A DNA stretch of 64,000 bases from Plantibacter elymi (nom. nud.) (GTDB taxonomy: Bacteria > Actinomycetota > Actinomycetes > Actinomycetales > Microbacteriaceae), in contig NZ_FXWJ01000002.1 of the NCBI RefSeq assembly GCF_900177795.1, forward strand, positions 496,001 to 560,000, read 5' to 3'. The stretch's first letter is position 1, and the number at the start of each line of letters is the position of its first letter. Under the pieces are notes generated by a model. That model did no database searches. It saw only the letters and a program-made list of their open reading frames with translations, and had not been told where the DNA came from. Below are positions 1-8,402 of the stretch, in pieces. The translations under genes were made by a program, and so were the position numbers.

Positions 1-873
1 CACCAGCGTGAGGTCGCGCAGGCACTGTGCTGACACGCCGACCGTGCGGCATTGCCCGATGACCCGTCCGGCGTCCGGGATGTTCTGTTCGAGCAGGAGC
101 ACGAGCGGCGCGAGCGGACCGAGGTGCCGGCCGGACAGGAAGGTGATGAGCGGTCCGACGCCCATCATCGCGACCACTGACGCCAGGAGTACCCGGGTCT
201 CGTGGTGCGAGCTCCGCACGCGTCGCACCGACGGGGTGGCCCCGGCGAGCACGATCCCGAGCAGGACGCCGACCAGCGCTGCGAACAGTCGCGCGAGATC
301 CTGCGGGAGTCCCGAGTACAGCAGCACGATCAGCGCACCGACGACGACGAACGCGCGGATCCGCCGACGCCAGAGCGGCCCGTGGAACGCACTCGACGCG
401 GCGAGGGCGCCGAGCGCGCCGGCCACGGGGTCGAATGCCACGATGCGGGCGACCTCGCCGCTCCAGAACTCGCCGCCGAGCGTGCCCAGGAGTTGGAGCC
501 CGATGGCGAGCGCGTTCCCGGCGACCGCGGTCAGCAGCACCGCCAGGAGCGTCTTGGCGGCGCCGAACCGTCGCTCGGCGAGCACCAGTGCGGGGACGCC
601 GATCAGCAGGAAGGCGAGGAGGCCGAGCACCCCGTCGGTTCCCAGGGCACCGGTCAGGAGTGCCCACCAGTGCCCGTCGACCACGACCTGCTCGTACCCC
701 ACGCCCGCCGCCTCACGGATCGCCGACCGCCAGGCCGGCGTCGCCACCGGCGGCGTCCGCCACACGAACGCACTGACCACGAGCACCAGCCCCGTGATCC
801 CGATGCTCATCGGCACCGATCGGATCACGCCGGTCACGAGTCGACCGAACGGCGTCGCCCTCCCCGCGCGCAT
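1..873 (-). CDS. Multi-pass membrane protein, N-terminal part; probably MprF/DUF2156-type phospholipid aminoacylase (partial)
   Basis: The ATG at 873 opens a frame that stays open to base 1, giving 291 codons with no stop, so the 3' end lies outside the window. The product has about six to seven hydrophobic stretches separated by short Arg-rich loops, for example residues 20-38, about 80-100 and 185-205. No soluble catalytic domain is visible in this part. The start overlaps the stop of the upstream esterase by one base (TGATG), so the two are translationally coupled. In actinobacteria, membrane proteins that end in a DUF2156 aminoacyl-transferase domain (MprF/LysX-like) often sit beside an esterase of this type. 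The family assignment is inference from topology and neighbour; a rhomboid-like or unrelated membrane protein is possible. Confidence 0.5.
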   Translation of the reverse strand, partial: MRAGRATPFGRLVTGVIRSVPMSIGITGLVLVVSAFVWRTPPVATPAWRSAIREAAGVGYEQVVVDGHWWALLTGALGTDGVLGLLAFLLIGVPALVLAERRFGAAKTLLAVLLTAVAGNALAIGLQLLGTLGGEFWSGEVARIVAFDPVAGALGALAASSAFHGPLWRRRIRAFVVVGALIVLLYSGLPQDLARLFAALVGVLLGIVLAGATPSVRRVRSSHHETRVLLASVVAMMGVGPLITFLSGRHLGPLAPLVLLLEQNIPDAGRVIGQCRTVGVSAQCLRDLTLV

Positions 874-2144
874 CAGGCGAGCCCGAATCGTGCGGCGATC
901 ACGGGGAGCGCTCGCTCGAACACCGTGTGCACGGTGTGCCAGTCGTGCGCCGTCCCGTCGGAGACGAAGGTCGTCGTCCGCATGCCGGCGGCCGAGGCCA
1001 TCGCGGCGACCCGCCGGACGCCGGGACCGTAGCGGCTGTCGTCGCTGCCGTAGCCGAAGACACCGACGGTGTCCGCGTACGGGGTGTGTGCGGCGAGGAT
1101 CGCGGAGGGGGCTGCAGCCTCGTACGCCGTCGCCGACCCGCCGAAGCCCTGTGCGATCGTCGTCGGTCCGATGGACGGGACGACCTCCCCCGAGATGTCG
1201 AGGATGCCGCCGTAGCGTTCGGGGTGCGCGGCGCCGAGCTGGATGGAACAGGTCCCTCCCTGCGAGAAGCCGGCGATGAACCAGTCCGTCCGCGATGCGG
1301 ACACCGGGAGGTGCGCCGAGATCCACGCGGGGACGTCGACCGTGAGGTAGCTCGCCGAGTTGCCGAGCGGCCCGTCGACGCACATCGGGTTGCGGTCCGG
1401 AGCACCGAGCTGGTCGGGCACGACCACGATCGGTGCGAGACCCGCATGCGAGGCGGCGAAGCGGTCGAGGATCCCGGCGATCCCAGCCGACGCGAACAGG
1501 TCGGCAGGCTCTCCCGGCTGACCGCTGAACGCCTCGATGACCGGCAGTGCCGGCGGGTGTGCGGCCAGGGCGGCCGGTGGCAGGTAGACGAGCGCGTCCC
1601 GGTGGGCGAACCCGGAGGTCGTCGCCGGGATGTCCACGTGTTCGACCCGCCCGCCGCTCGGCAGATCGGCGGGTCGTTGCCACGTCGTCGTCGTCCCCCG
1701 GGCGGCAGGCAGGGCCGAGAACGACTGGTACGGGCTGATCCCCAGAGCCGCCCGCACCGTCGCGAACTCACCGAAGTCCTGGTTCACGCCGACTGCCCCG
1801 ATGAGCAGGAAGACCGGGACCGCGAGGCTTGCCACGACGACCCGCCACGCCCTGGTCCGGACGATCGCGGCGATCGCGAGGGCAGCACCGGCGAACCCGA
1901 CCGCCGCCCACGCACGGGTGACCGGCGTCAGTTCGATCCCGAAGACATCAAGCACGTCACCGAGCAACCAGGCCGTGGCATAGGCGAGGAGCGCCCCACC
2001 GCTCGCCACGAGCAGCATCGTCAGCCAGCCGCGAACCGTTCGGCGCCCGGTCAACAGGATGATCGCCAGGAGGACGGCGGCACCGCCGACCCAGACGAGG
2101 AGCTCCGGACGATCCAGCCTGATGGCCAGCAACCAGTCGAACAC
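873..2144 (-). CDS. Membrane-anchored alpha/beta-hydrolase (esterase D / antigen 85-like fold)
   Basis: A 423-residue protein with four hydrophobic segments in its first ~125 residues, followed by an extracellular alpha/beta-hydrolase domain. The nucleophile elbow GFSQGG lies near residue 293, and a C-terminal HDWHT near residue 399 supplies the likely catalytic His. The layout resembles actinobacterial putative esterases related to mycolyltransferases, but nothing shows mycolyl transfer. The GTG start at 2144 has a strong AAGGAG five bases upstream. Its stop overlaps the next membrane gene by one base. Hydrolysis of aminoacylated lipids made by that neighbour is an attractive but untested role. 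Confidence 0.75.
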   Translation of the reverse strand: MFDWLLAIRLDRPELLVWVGGAAVLLAIILLTGRRTVRGWLTMLLVASGGALLAYATAWLLGDVLDVFGIELTPVTRAWAAVGFAGAALAIAAIVRTRAWRVVVASLAVPVFLLIGAVGVNQDFGEFATVRAALGISPYQSFSALPAARGTTTTWQRPADLPSGGRVEHVDIPATTSGFAHRDALVYLPPAALAAHPPALPVIEAFSGQPGEPADLFASAGIAGILDRFAASHAGLAPIVVVPDQLGAPDRNPMCVDGPLGNSASYLTVDVPAWISAHLPVSASRTDWFIAGFSQGGTCSIQLGAAHPERYGGILDISGEVVPSIGPTTIAQGFGGSATAYEAAAPSAILAAHTPYADTVGVFGYGSDDSRYGPGVRRVAAMASAAGMRTTTFVSDGTAHDWHTVHTVFERALPVIAARFGLA

Positions 2145-2173
2145 TCGGACTCCTTCTCGCGACCCCGAGGAAC

Positions 2174-2203
2174 AGTATGTCCGCGCGCTCGCGAGCCTGT
2201 CGG
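2174..2203 (-). promoter_or_regulatory. Candidate sigma-70-type promoter of the esterase gene
   Basis: On the minus strand CCGACA (2198-2203) and CATACT (2174-2179) are separated by 18 bases, about 30 bases before the GTG start. Each box matches 4 of 6 consensus bases. The rest of the 176-base gap between era and this gene (2145-2320) holds no gene. It contains GC-rich dyads near 2275-2300 but no clear terminator for era. Confidence 0.4.
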
Positions 2204-2320
2204 CCAGATGACGGGTTCCACAGTGGGCCCAAAGCAGACACGCAAGTCACGTTCAGGTAACGGAGACCCCCCGCACGGATCCGCACGGGCCCACAGCGCC
2301 GACGGTCGACCGGATCCGCG

Positions 2321-3229
2321 TCAGAATCCCAGGCGACCGAGCAGTTTCGGGTCGCGCTGCCAGTCCTTCGCGACCTTGACGCGGATGGAGAGGAAGACCC
2401 TCGATCCGACGAGTGGCTCGATCCCGGCGCGGGCCCGGGCCCCGACGTCGCGGAGCCTGGAGCCGCCCTTCCCGATGATGATCGCCTTCTGGCTGTCGCG
2501 CTCCACGAACACGTTCGCGTAGATGTCGAGCAGGTCGGTCCCCTCGCGCGGGATCATGTCGTCGATGGTCACCGCGAGCGAGTGGGGCAGCTCGTCCTGG
2601 ACGCCCTCGAGCGCGGCTTCACGGATGAGCTCGGACACGCGGTCGACGACGGTCTCGTCGGTGGTGGCCTCGGTCGGGTAGAGGCGTTCCGAGAGCGGCA
2701 TGAGCTTCGTCACCTCGGTGACGAGGATGTCGAGCTGATCGTCGGTCACCGCGGACAGCGGGATGACCGCGTCCCAGTCCCGGAGCTCCGAGATCGCGAG
2801 CAACTGCTCGGCGATCGTCGTCCGGCTGGCGGTGTCGGTCTTCGTGACGATCGCCACCTTCTTGGCGCGCGGGAAGCCGTCGAGCGACTCGTTGATGAAG
2901 CGGTCGCCGGGGCCGAGCTTCTCGTTGGCTGGGATGCAGAACCCGATGACGTCGACGTCGGAGAGGGTGGACTGCACGAGGTCGTTCAACCGCTGGCCGA
3001 GCAGGGTGCGCGGGCGGTGGATGCCGGGAGTGTCGACGACGATGAGCTGGCCGTGGTCGCGGTGCACGACCCCGCGGATCGCGCGACGCGTGGTCTGCGG
3101 CTTCGAGCTCGTGATCGCGACCTTCTCGCCGACGAGGGCATTGGTCAGCGTGGACTTGCCGACGTTCGGACGCCCGACGAAGGACACGAACCCCGCTCGG
3201 AAGTCGGACGGAGGGGTGGTGTCGTTCAT
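2321..3229 (-). CDS. era: GTPase Era, 16S rRNA / 30S maturation factor
   Basis: A 302-residue GTPase that binds the 3' end of 16S rRNA and helps mature the small subunit. Visible motifs are G1 GRPNVGKS at residues 19-26, G3 DTPG at 66-69 and G4 TKTD at 129-132, where Thr stands in the usual Asn position. A C-terminal KH domain includes IIIGKGGSRLR. Length is normal for the family. The ATG at 3229 overlaps the upstream corC-like stop by four bases (ATGA); the open frame continues upstream antisense to other frames, but homology begins here. It is the last gene of the hrcA operon, next to ybeY, which acts in the same rRNA-maturation process. Confidence 0.96.
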   Translation of the reverse strand: MNDTTPPSDFRAGFVSFVGRPNVGKSTLTNALVGEKVAITSSKPQTTRRAIRGVVHRDHGQLIVVDTPGIHRPRTLLGQRLNDLVQSTLSDVDVIGFCIPANEKLGPGDRFINESLDGFPRAKKVAIVTKTDTASRTTIAEQLLAISELRDWDAVIPLSAVTDDQLDILVTEVTKLMPLSERLYPTEATTDETVVDRVSELIREAALEGVQDELPHSLAVTIDDMIPREGTDLLDIYANVFVERDSQKAIIIGKGGSRLRDVGARARAGIEPLVGSRVFLSIRVKVAKDWQRDPKLLGRLGF

Positions 3230-4530
3230 GGGTGCTCCCGATGGTCGGTGGACGCCTGCTGGGCGTCCTGCAGCTGGTCGTCGCGCTGGGCGATGACGGT
3301 GAGAATGCGTCCCCGCCGCCCCTCGACGCGCTCGGCGGTGAGTTCGAGGCCGTTGGTCGACACCGTCGATCCGACGACGGGCAGCCGACCGAGGGCTTTC
3401 GCGAGGAGGCCGCCGACGGAGTCGACGTCGTCGTCGTCGAGTTCGAGGCCGAACAACTCCCCCAGCTCGTCGACGGGAAGACGCGCATCGACCCGGAACC
3501 GTCCGTCGTGCAGGTCGGTGATCTCGGGGGTGTCGGTGTCGTACTCGTCGGAGATGTCGCCGACGAGTTCCTCGATGAGGTCCTCGAGGGTGACGAGACC
3601 GGAGATGCCGCCGTACTCGTCGACGACCATCGCGATGTGGTTGGACTCCTTCTGCATCTGCTGCAAGAGCGAATCGGCCTTCTTGGACTCGGGTACGAAG
3701 CTCGCCGGCCGCAGGAGCGGCTCGATCGAGCCCACCTCGGTGACGCCGTCGCCACCGAACATCGCCCGCACCAGGTCCTTCAGGTACAGGATGCCGACCA
3801 GGTCGTCGATGTCGCCGTCGCTCACGGGCGCCCGCGAGATACCCGTCTCCAGGAACACCTCGAGCGCCTCGCGGACGCTGAGGTCGAGCTGCAGGCTCAC
3901 GAGGTCGGTGCGCGGGATCATCACCTCGCGGACGAGCGTCTCGTTGAACTCGAAGATCGAGTGGATGAGCTCGCGGTCGTCCTCTTCGAGGACCGAGTGC
4001 GCGGCGGCCTCGTCGACCATGCTCAGCAGTTGCTCCTCCGAGGTGAAGGAGACCGATCGCGGCAGACCCGGGGTCACCCGGTTGCCCAGCGTGACGAGGA
4101 CGTTCGCGACCGGACCGAGGACGACGCGTGCGGCACGGATGGCGGGAGCGCTGAAGCGCAACACCGCGCTCGCGTGGGTCCGGCCGACGCCGCGGGGGCT
4201 CGCACCGACGAGCACGAAGGAGGTGCCGGTCATGATGACGACCGCGAGGACGAGGACGAGCCACAACTCGTCGATCGACGACGCCAGCGCGAGGGTGACG
4301 AGCACGGCGGCCGTGGTCTCGGCCAGGATCCGGATGAAGTTGATCGCGTTGACGTGCGCACCCGGGTCGGCCGCGATGGCGCGGAGCGCGGATCCCGAGC
4401 GGGCGCCCTCTGCCAGGTCGAGGATGTCCGCGCCCGACTGGACGCCGATCGCGGCGTCGGCTGCGGCCATGAGGCCTGCGAACGCGACGAGCAGGAACGC
4501 GACGATGACGAAGACGGCGACGAGGGACAT
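3226..4530 (-). CDS. CorC/HlyC-type hemolysin-family transporter protein (CNNM-CBS pair)
   Basis: A 434-residue protein. The N-terminus has a CNNM/DUF21 membrane domain with hydrophobic segments at about residues 1-24, 60-85 and 90-115. Two CBS domains follow at about 200-330, and a small CorC_HlyC domain with acidic DDVDSVGG lies near the C-terminus. Members are implicated in magnesium or cobalt efflux; the name hemolysin is historical. The ATG at 4530 overlaps the ybeY stop by one base (TGATG), and the stop overlaps the era start. Position between ybeY and era is a common actinobacterial and firmicute arrangement. The transported ion cannot be told from sequence. Confidence 0.9.
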   Translation of the reverse strand: MSLVAVFVIVAFLLVAFAGLMAAADAAIGVQSGADILDLAEGARSGSALRAIAADPGAHVNAINFIRILAETTAAVLVTLALASSIDELWLVLVLAVVIMTGTSFVLVGASPRGVGRTHASAVLRFSAPAIRAARVVLGPVANVLVTLGNRVTPGLPRSVSFTSEEQLLSMVDEAAAHSVLEEDDRELIHSIFEFNETLVREVMIPRTDLVSLQLDLSVREALEVFLETGISRAPVSDGDIDDLVGILYLKDLVRAMFGGDGVTEVGSIEPLLRPASFVPESKKADSLLQQMQKESNHIAMVVDEYGGISGLVTLEDLIEELVGDISDEYDTDTPEITDLHDGRFRVDARLPVDELGELFGLELDDDDVDSVGGLLAKALGRLPVVGSTVSTNGLELTAERVEGRRGRILTVIAQRDDQLQDAQQASTDHREHP

Positions 4531-4997
4531 CAGCTGGTGCGTCGTCTCTCCTGGAGCGCGAAGGCGAGGAGGATGTCCCGCTGGATGCCGAACATCTCCT
4601 TCTCCTCGTCGGGCTCCGCGTGGTCGTACCCGAGCAGGTGGAGCACACCGTGGCAGGTGAGAAGCTGGAGTTCGTCCATCGTCGAGTGCTTCGCGGCGGC
4701 CGCCTGCGTCTCGGCGACCTGCGGGCAGAGCACGATGTCGCCGAGCAGCCCCGGCGGCGTCGGGTTCTCCTCGGTACCGGGACGGAGCTCGTCCATCGGG
4801 AAGCTCAGGACGTCGGTCGGTCCGGGCTCGTCCATCCACTGGACGTGCAACTGCTCCATGGCGCCCTCGTCGACCAGGACGATGGCGAGCTCGGCATCGG
4901 GGCTCACGTGCATCGCGTCGAGCGCGAACGACGCCAGGGCGAGGATGCGCGATTCGTCGACGGCGACGCCGGACTCGTTGTTGATCTCGATGGTCAT
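4530..4997 (-). CDS. ybeY: Endoribonuclease / rRNA maturation factor YbeY
   Basis: A 155-residue metalloprotein of the UPF0054 family that acts in 16S rRNA 3'-end processing and ribosome quality control. The zinc-binding signature [11 protein letters not shown] is complete at residues 116-126, with His116, His120 and His126. The conserved [10 protein letters not shown] (61-70) and GDIV (86-89) blocks are also present. The ATG at 4997 overlaps the phoH stop by four bases. It is tightly coupled on both sides, to phoH and to the corC-like gene, as in many bacteria. Confidence 0.96.
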   Translation of the reverse strand: MTIEINNESGVAVDESRILALASFALDAMHVSPDAELAIVLVDEGAMEQLHVQWMDEPGPTDVLSFPMDELRPGTEENPTPPGLLGDIVLCPQVAETQAAAAKHSTMDELQLLTCHGVLHLLGYDHAEPDEEKEMFGIQRDILLAFALQERRRTS

Positions 4998-6097
4998 GAG
5001 CGTCCTCGCTTCGGCTGGTGGTCTCTGGCTGCGCCGCGACGCTCGGCACGGTTGGCGAACTCGGCGGCCTGCTCGCGCTCGAACCGCTGCGCCTGCCTGA
5101 CGGCGTCGTACTCGCCGTAGGCGTCGACGATCCGACCGACGAGGGTGTGGCGGACGACGTCCTCGCTCGTGAGCTGGGCGAAGTGGATGTCGTCGACGTC
5201 CTTGAGCACGCGGGTCACGAGTCGCAGACCGGACGCACCGGTCGGCAGGTCGATCTGCGTGACGTCGCCGGTCACGACGATCTTGGACCCGAACCCGAGC
5301 CGGGTGAGGAACATCTTCATCTGCTCAGGGGTGGTGTTCTGCGCCTCGTCGAGGACGATGAACGAGTCGTTGAGGGTCCGGCCACGCATGTAGGCGAGCG
5401 GTGCGACCTCGATCGTGCCGGCCGCGAGCAGCTTCGGGACGATCTCCGGGTCCATCATCTCGTTGAGCGCGTCGTAGAGCGGACGCAGGTACGGATCGAT
5501 CTTGTCCGTCAGCGTGCCCGGGAGGTACCCGAGTCGCTCGCCGGCCTCGACCGCCGGGCGCGTCAGGATGATCCGGTTGACCTCCTTGCGCTGCAGAGCC
5601 TGCACCGCCTTCGCCATCGCGAGGTAGGTCTTGCCGGTACCGGCCGGGCCGATCCCGAACACGATCGTGTTCTCGTCGATCGCGTCGACGTACGCCCGCT
5701 GCCCGACGGTCTTCGCCTTGATCGTCTTGCCACGCGAGGTGAGGATGACCTGCCCGAGCACCTCCGACGGGGAGGCCGAGCCGTCCTGCCCGAGCATGCG
5801 GGCGGAGGTGCTGACCTCCGCCGGCCCCAAGTCGTGTCCTTCTCGGACCATGGTGATGAGTTCCTCTACGAGTCGTCTGGCGGCGTCGGCCTGCGGCGCC
5901 GGGCCGGTGATGGTGATCTCATTGCCGCGCACGTGCACCGAGACACCGGGGTGTTCACGCTCGACGGTCGTCAGGAGTCGGTCCTGTGGACCGAGGAGAC
6001 GGACCATGGCGAGCCCGTCCACCAGGAGGACGTGGTCGACCTCCTCCGTCCGCGCCGCAGCGGGGCGGTCCGGGTTCGAGGACTCAGGCTCCGCCAA
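4994..6097 (-). CDS. phoH: PhoH-family ATPase (PhoL), with TTG start inside the HIT gene
   Basis: A 367-residue P-loop ATPase of the PhoH/PhoL type, with an N-terminal KH-like region (about residues 30-80), Walker A GPAGTGKT at 150-157 and Walker [10 protein letters not shown] near 245. It is probably linked to RNA metabolism with YbeY. The start was chosen at TTG 6097 because a perfect AGGAGG lies six bases upstream, within the 3' end of the HIT gene, giving a 14-base overlap. An ATG at 6007 would remove conserved residues, and an ATG at 6169 would overlap the HIT gene by 86 bases without a good ribosome site. Confidence 0.93.
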   Translation of the reverse strand: MAEPESSNPDRPAAARTEEVDHVLLVDGLAMVRLLGPQDRLLTTVEREHPGVSVHVRGNEITITGPAPQADAARRLVEELITMVREGHDLGPAEVSTSARMLGQDGSASPSEVLGQVILTSRGKTIKAKTVGQRAYVDAIDENTIVFGIGPAGTGKTYLAMAKAVQALQRKEVNRIILTRPAVEAGERLGYLPGTLTDKIDPYLRPLYDALNEMMDPEIVPKLLAAGTIEVAPLAYMRGRTLNDSFIVLDEAQNTTPEQMKMFLTRLGFGSKIVVTGDVTQIDLPTGASGLRLVTRVLKDVDDIHFAQLTSEDVVRHTLVGRIVDAYGEYDAVRQAQRFEREQAAEFANRAERRGAARDHQPKRGRS

Positions 6098-6437
6098 GGG
6101 TGCCCTCCTGCAGGGAGCCGCCGAGGACATGCGCGTGCACGTGGAAGACCGTCTGCCCGGCGGACTCACCGGTGTTGAAGACGAGTCGGAACTCGCCCCC
6201 GGTGTGCTCCTTCGCGAGCGACGACGCCACCTCGACCATTTCCGCGAGCAAGGAGGGGTCGCCAGCGGCCAACTCCACGACGTCGCGGTACTCGGCGGTC
6301 TTCGGGACGACGAGGAGGTGCACGGGCGCCTGCGGTGCGATGTCGGCGAACGCGATCACCCGATCGGTCTCGGCGAGGAGGGTCGTCGGGATCTCCCCCG
6401 ACACGATGCGGCTGAATACCGACGGTGCTTCACTCAT
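6084..6437 (-). CDS. HIT-family nucleotide hydrolase/transferase (HinT-like)
   Basis: A 117-residue histidine-triad protein. The triad motif appears as TVFHVHAHVLGG near residues 95-106, and the N-terminal SVFSRIVSGEIPT is typical of HinT proteins that hydrolyse adenosine phosphoramidates and aminoacyl-AMP. The ATG at 6437 lies seven bases after a TAGACT box (6445-6450), which would give a leaderless transcript starting inside the operon. The gene's 3' end carries the ribosome site of phoH. Confidence 0.93.
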   Translation of the reverse strand: MSEAPSVFSRIVSGEIPTTLLAETDRVIAFADIAPQAPVHLLVVPKTAEYRDVVELAAGDPSLLAEMVEVASSLAKEHTGGEFRLVFNTGESAGQTVFHVHAHVLGGSLQEGTLGGA

Positions 6438-6444
6438 GTCCACC

Positions 6445-6450
6445 AGTCTA
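6445..6450 (-). promoter_or_regulatory. -10 box for a leaderless HIT transcript
   Basis: TAGACT on the minus strand, seven bases before the HIT start codon and in the 50-base gap after rsmE. The spacing puts transcription start at or next to the ATG. It suggests that HIT-phoH-ybeY-corC-era can be transcribed apart from the heat-shock promoter. Confidence 0.45.
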
Positions 6451-6487
6451 AGGTTCGTGGCGACCTCATGCGCGGGCTGGTGGATCG

Positions 6488-7225
6488 TCACCACCGACCG
6501 AGCAGCACGTTGAGCGCGGCGATCGCCGCCGGTCCTGCCGTCGAGGTGCGCAGGACGCCCGAGCCGATCCGGACCTCGATCGCGCCGGCCGCTTCGAGCC
6601 GCTCGCGCTCCGCCGGCGAGATGCCGCCCTCCGGACCGACGACGAGCACGAGTTCCTCGGCGAGCAGGGCCGACGGGTCGAGCTCCGAGAGGGCGAGTGC
6701 CGCGCTGGGTTCGAGCACGAGGACGGTCCGGCCGGCGACGATCGCCGTGAGTCCACGGGTGTCGACGACCTCGGCCACCTCGGGCACCCGGGCGCGGATC
6801 GACTGCTTCGACGCCTCGCGCACGATGAGCTGCCAGCGCGCACGGCCCTTGACCGCTTTGTCGCCCTGCCATCTCGAGATGCTGCGCTCGGCGCCCCAGG
6901 GGACGATCCGGTCGACACCCAGCTCGGTCGCCGCCTGGATGGCGAGTTCGTCGCGATCACCCTTGGCCAGCGCCTGCACGAGGACGAGTCCGGGACGGTT
7001 CTCCGGATGCACCACGACCGATTCGACGCGGATCTCCAACTCGCCCGGCTCGCTGCGCACGACCGGTCCGGTCGCGATCAGGCCCCGCCCGTTGCCGATC
7101 GACGTCGTCTCGCCGACCCGCAGCCGACTCACGGCTACGGCGTGCTTCGCCTCGGGACCGCGGAGGGTCACCGAGTCGCCGACACCGGTCGATTCGAGAT
7201 CCTCGCGGAGGTACAGCGAACTCAT
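6488..7225 (-). CDS. rsmE: 16S rRNA (uracil-1498-N3)-methyltransferase RsmE
   Basis: A 245-residue SPOUT-class methyltransferase that methylates U1498 of 16S rRNA with S-adenosylmethionine. Family blocks seen are ALAKGDRDELAIQAATELGV, the IVPWGAERSI block, and the cofactor-knot residues LVVGPEGGISPAE followed by LRTSTAGPAAIAAL near the C-terminus. The ATG at 7225 lies one base after the dnaJ stop. The gene follows dnaJ in many actinobacteria and firmicutes. Confidence 0.95.
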   Translation of the reverse strand: MSSLYLREDLESTGVGDSVTLRGPEAKHAVAVSRLRVGETTSIGNGRGLIATGPVVRSEPGELEIRVESVVVHPENRPGLVLVQALAKGDRDELAIQAATELGVDRIVPWGAERSISRWQGDKAVKGRARWQLIVREASKQSIRARVPEVAEVVDTRGLTAIVAGRTVLVLEPSAALALSELDPSALLAEELVLVVGPEGGISPAERERLEAAGAIEVRIGSGVLRTSTAGPAAIAALNVLLGRW

Positions 7226-7226
7226 C

Positions 7227-8348
7227 TCAACCGACGCCGTGGAAGCGGTCGCGGATCTTCGCGAACAGGCCCTGCTGGAACTGCGCGAGCGCCGGAGCAC
7301 CCTGACGTCGTCCTGAGGCGAAGCTCTTGATCAGCTCGCGTTCGCGGTGGTCGAGCTTCGTCGGGGTGACGACCTGGACGCCGATCTTGAGGTCGCCCCG
7401 GCTGTTCCCGCGAAGGCGCGTGACGCCGCGGTCCTTGACCGTGATGACCTCCGAGCTCTGCACGCCCGGCCGCAGCTCGACCTCGACGTCGCCGTCGAGC
7501 GCGTGGACGGTGACCTGGCGGCCGAGGATGGCGTCGGTCATCGGGACCTCGAGCGTGCACAGCAGGTCGTCGCCGTCGCGGCTGAAGACGTCGTGGTGCT
7601 TGACCTTCATCTCGAGGTAGAGGTCGCCGTTCGGGCCGCCGGCCGGGCCGACCTCGCCGCTCCCCGGCATCTGCAGACGCAGACCGGTGTCGACGCCGGC
7701 CGGGATGTCGACCGACACGGTGCGGCGCGCACGGAGCCGACCCTGACCCTGACAGGTGACGCACGGGGTCGCGATGATCGTGCCGTAGCCGCGGCAGGTG
7801 CCGCAGGGTGCCGAGGTCATGACGTTGCCGAGCAGTGAGCGGACGGCCCGCTGGATGGAGCCGGTGCCGTGACAGATGTCGCAGGTCACCGGTGAGGTGC
7901 CCGGCTGGCAGCAGGAGCCGTTGCAGGTGCTGCAGAGCACGGCGGTGTCGACCTCGAGGTCGCGGTGGGTGCCGAAGATGACCTCGTCGAGGTCGAGTTC
8001 GACGCGCAACAGGGCGTCCTCGCCGCGTGCGCGGCGGGACTTGGGTCCGCGCTGCTGTCCACCCCCGCCGAAGAAGGTGTCGAAGATGTCGCCGAAGCCG
8101 CCGAACCCGGCGTCGCCGCCACCGAACCCGCCCGCCTGCGGACCGAGGTCGTACTGCTGGCGCTGCTTGGGGTCGCTCAGCACGTCGTAGGCGTGGGTGA
8201 CCTCCTTGAACCGCTCCGAGGCGTCGGAACCCGGGTTCACGTCGGGGTGCAGTTCGCGTGCGAGGCGGCGGTACGCCTTCTTGATCTCTTCGGGCGTCGC
8301 CTCCTTGGCGACACCGAGTGCTGCGTAGTGGTCGGGGTAGTCAGCCAC
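7227..8348 (-). CDS. dnaJ: Molecular chaperone DnaJ (DnaJ2 type)
   Basis: A 373-residue type I J-protein that delivers substrates to DnaK and stimulates its ATPase. The J domain occupies residues 1-70 with HPD at 34-36, followed by a Gly/Phe-rich linker rich in GGFGGG. A zinc-finger region has four Cys-x-x-Cys repeats, the first CSTCNGSC with Cys in place of the last Gly as in many DnaJ2 proteins. C-terminal substrate-binding domains complete it. It lies 54 bases downstream of hrcA with no dnaK or grpE nearby, the usual position of the second dnaJ of actinobacteria. Confidence 0.96.
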   Translation of the reverse strand: MADYPDHYAALGVAKEATPEEIKKAYRRLARELHPDVNPGSDASERFKEVTHAYDVLSDPKQRQQYDLGPQAGGFGGGDAGFGGFGDIFDTFFGGGGQQRGPKSRRARGEDALLRVELDLDEVIFGTHRDLEVDTAVLCSTCNGSCCQPGTSPVTCDICHGTGSIQRAVRSLLGNVMTSAPCGTCRGYGTIIATPCVTCQGQGRLRARRTVSVDIPAGVDTGLRLQMPGSGEVGPAGGPNGDLYLEMKVKHHDVFSRDGDDLLCTLEVPMTDAILGRQVTVHALDGDVEVELRPGVQSSEVITVKDRGVTRLRGNSRGDLKIGVQVVTPTKLDHRERELIKSFASGRRQGAPALAQFQQGLFAKIRDRFHGVG

Positions 8349-8402
8349 TGAGGGCCTTTCGTTCGAGGTGCGGAAGGTGTTGGGGGACGCGACGAGGATG
8401 CG

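Noticed and set aside
8-1279. Plus-strand frame of 423 codons at the left end.
   Set aside because: Low-complexity Arg/Ser/Pro composition and full overlap with the esterase and membrane genes on the other strand mark it as a shadow.
3230-4648. Extension of the era frame upstream to 4648.
   Set aside because: It is an overlapping frame within the corC-like gene; Era begins at the ATG overlapping that gene's stop.
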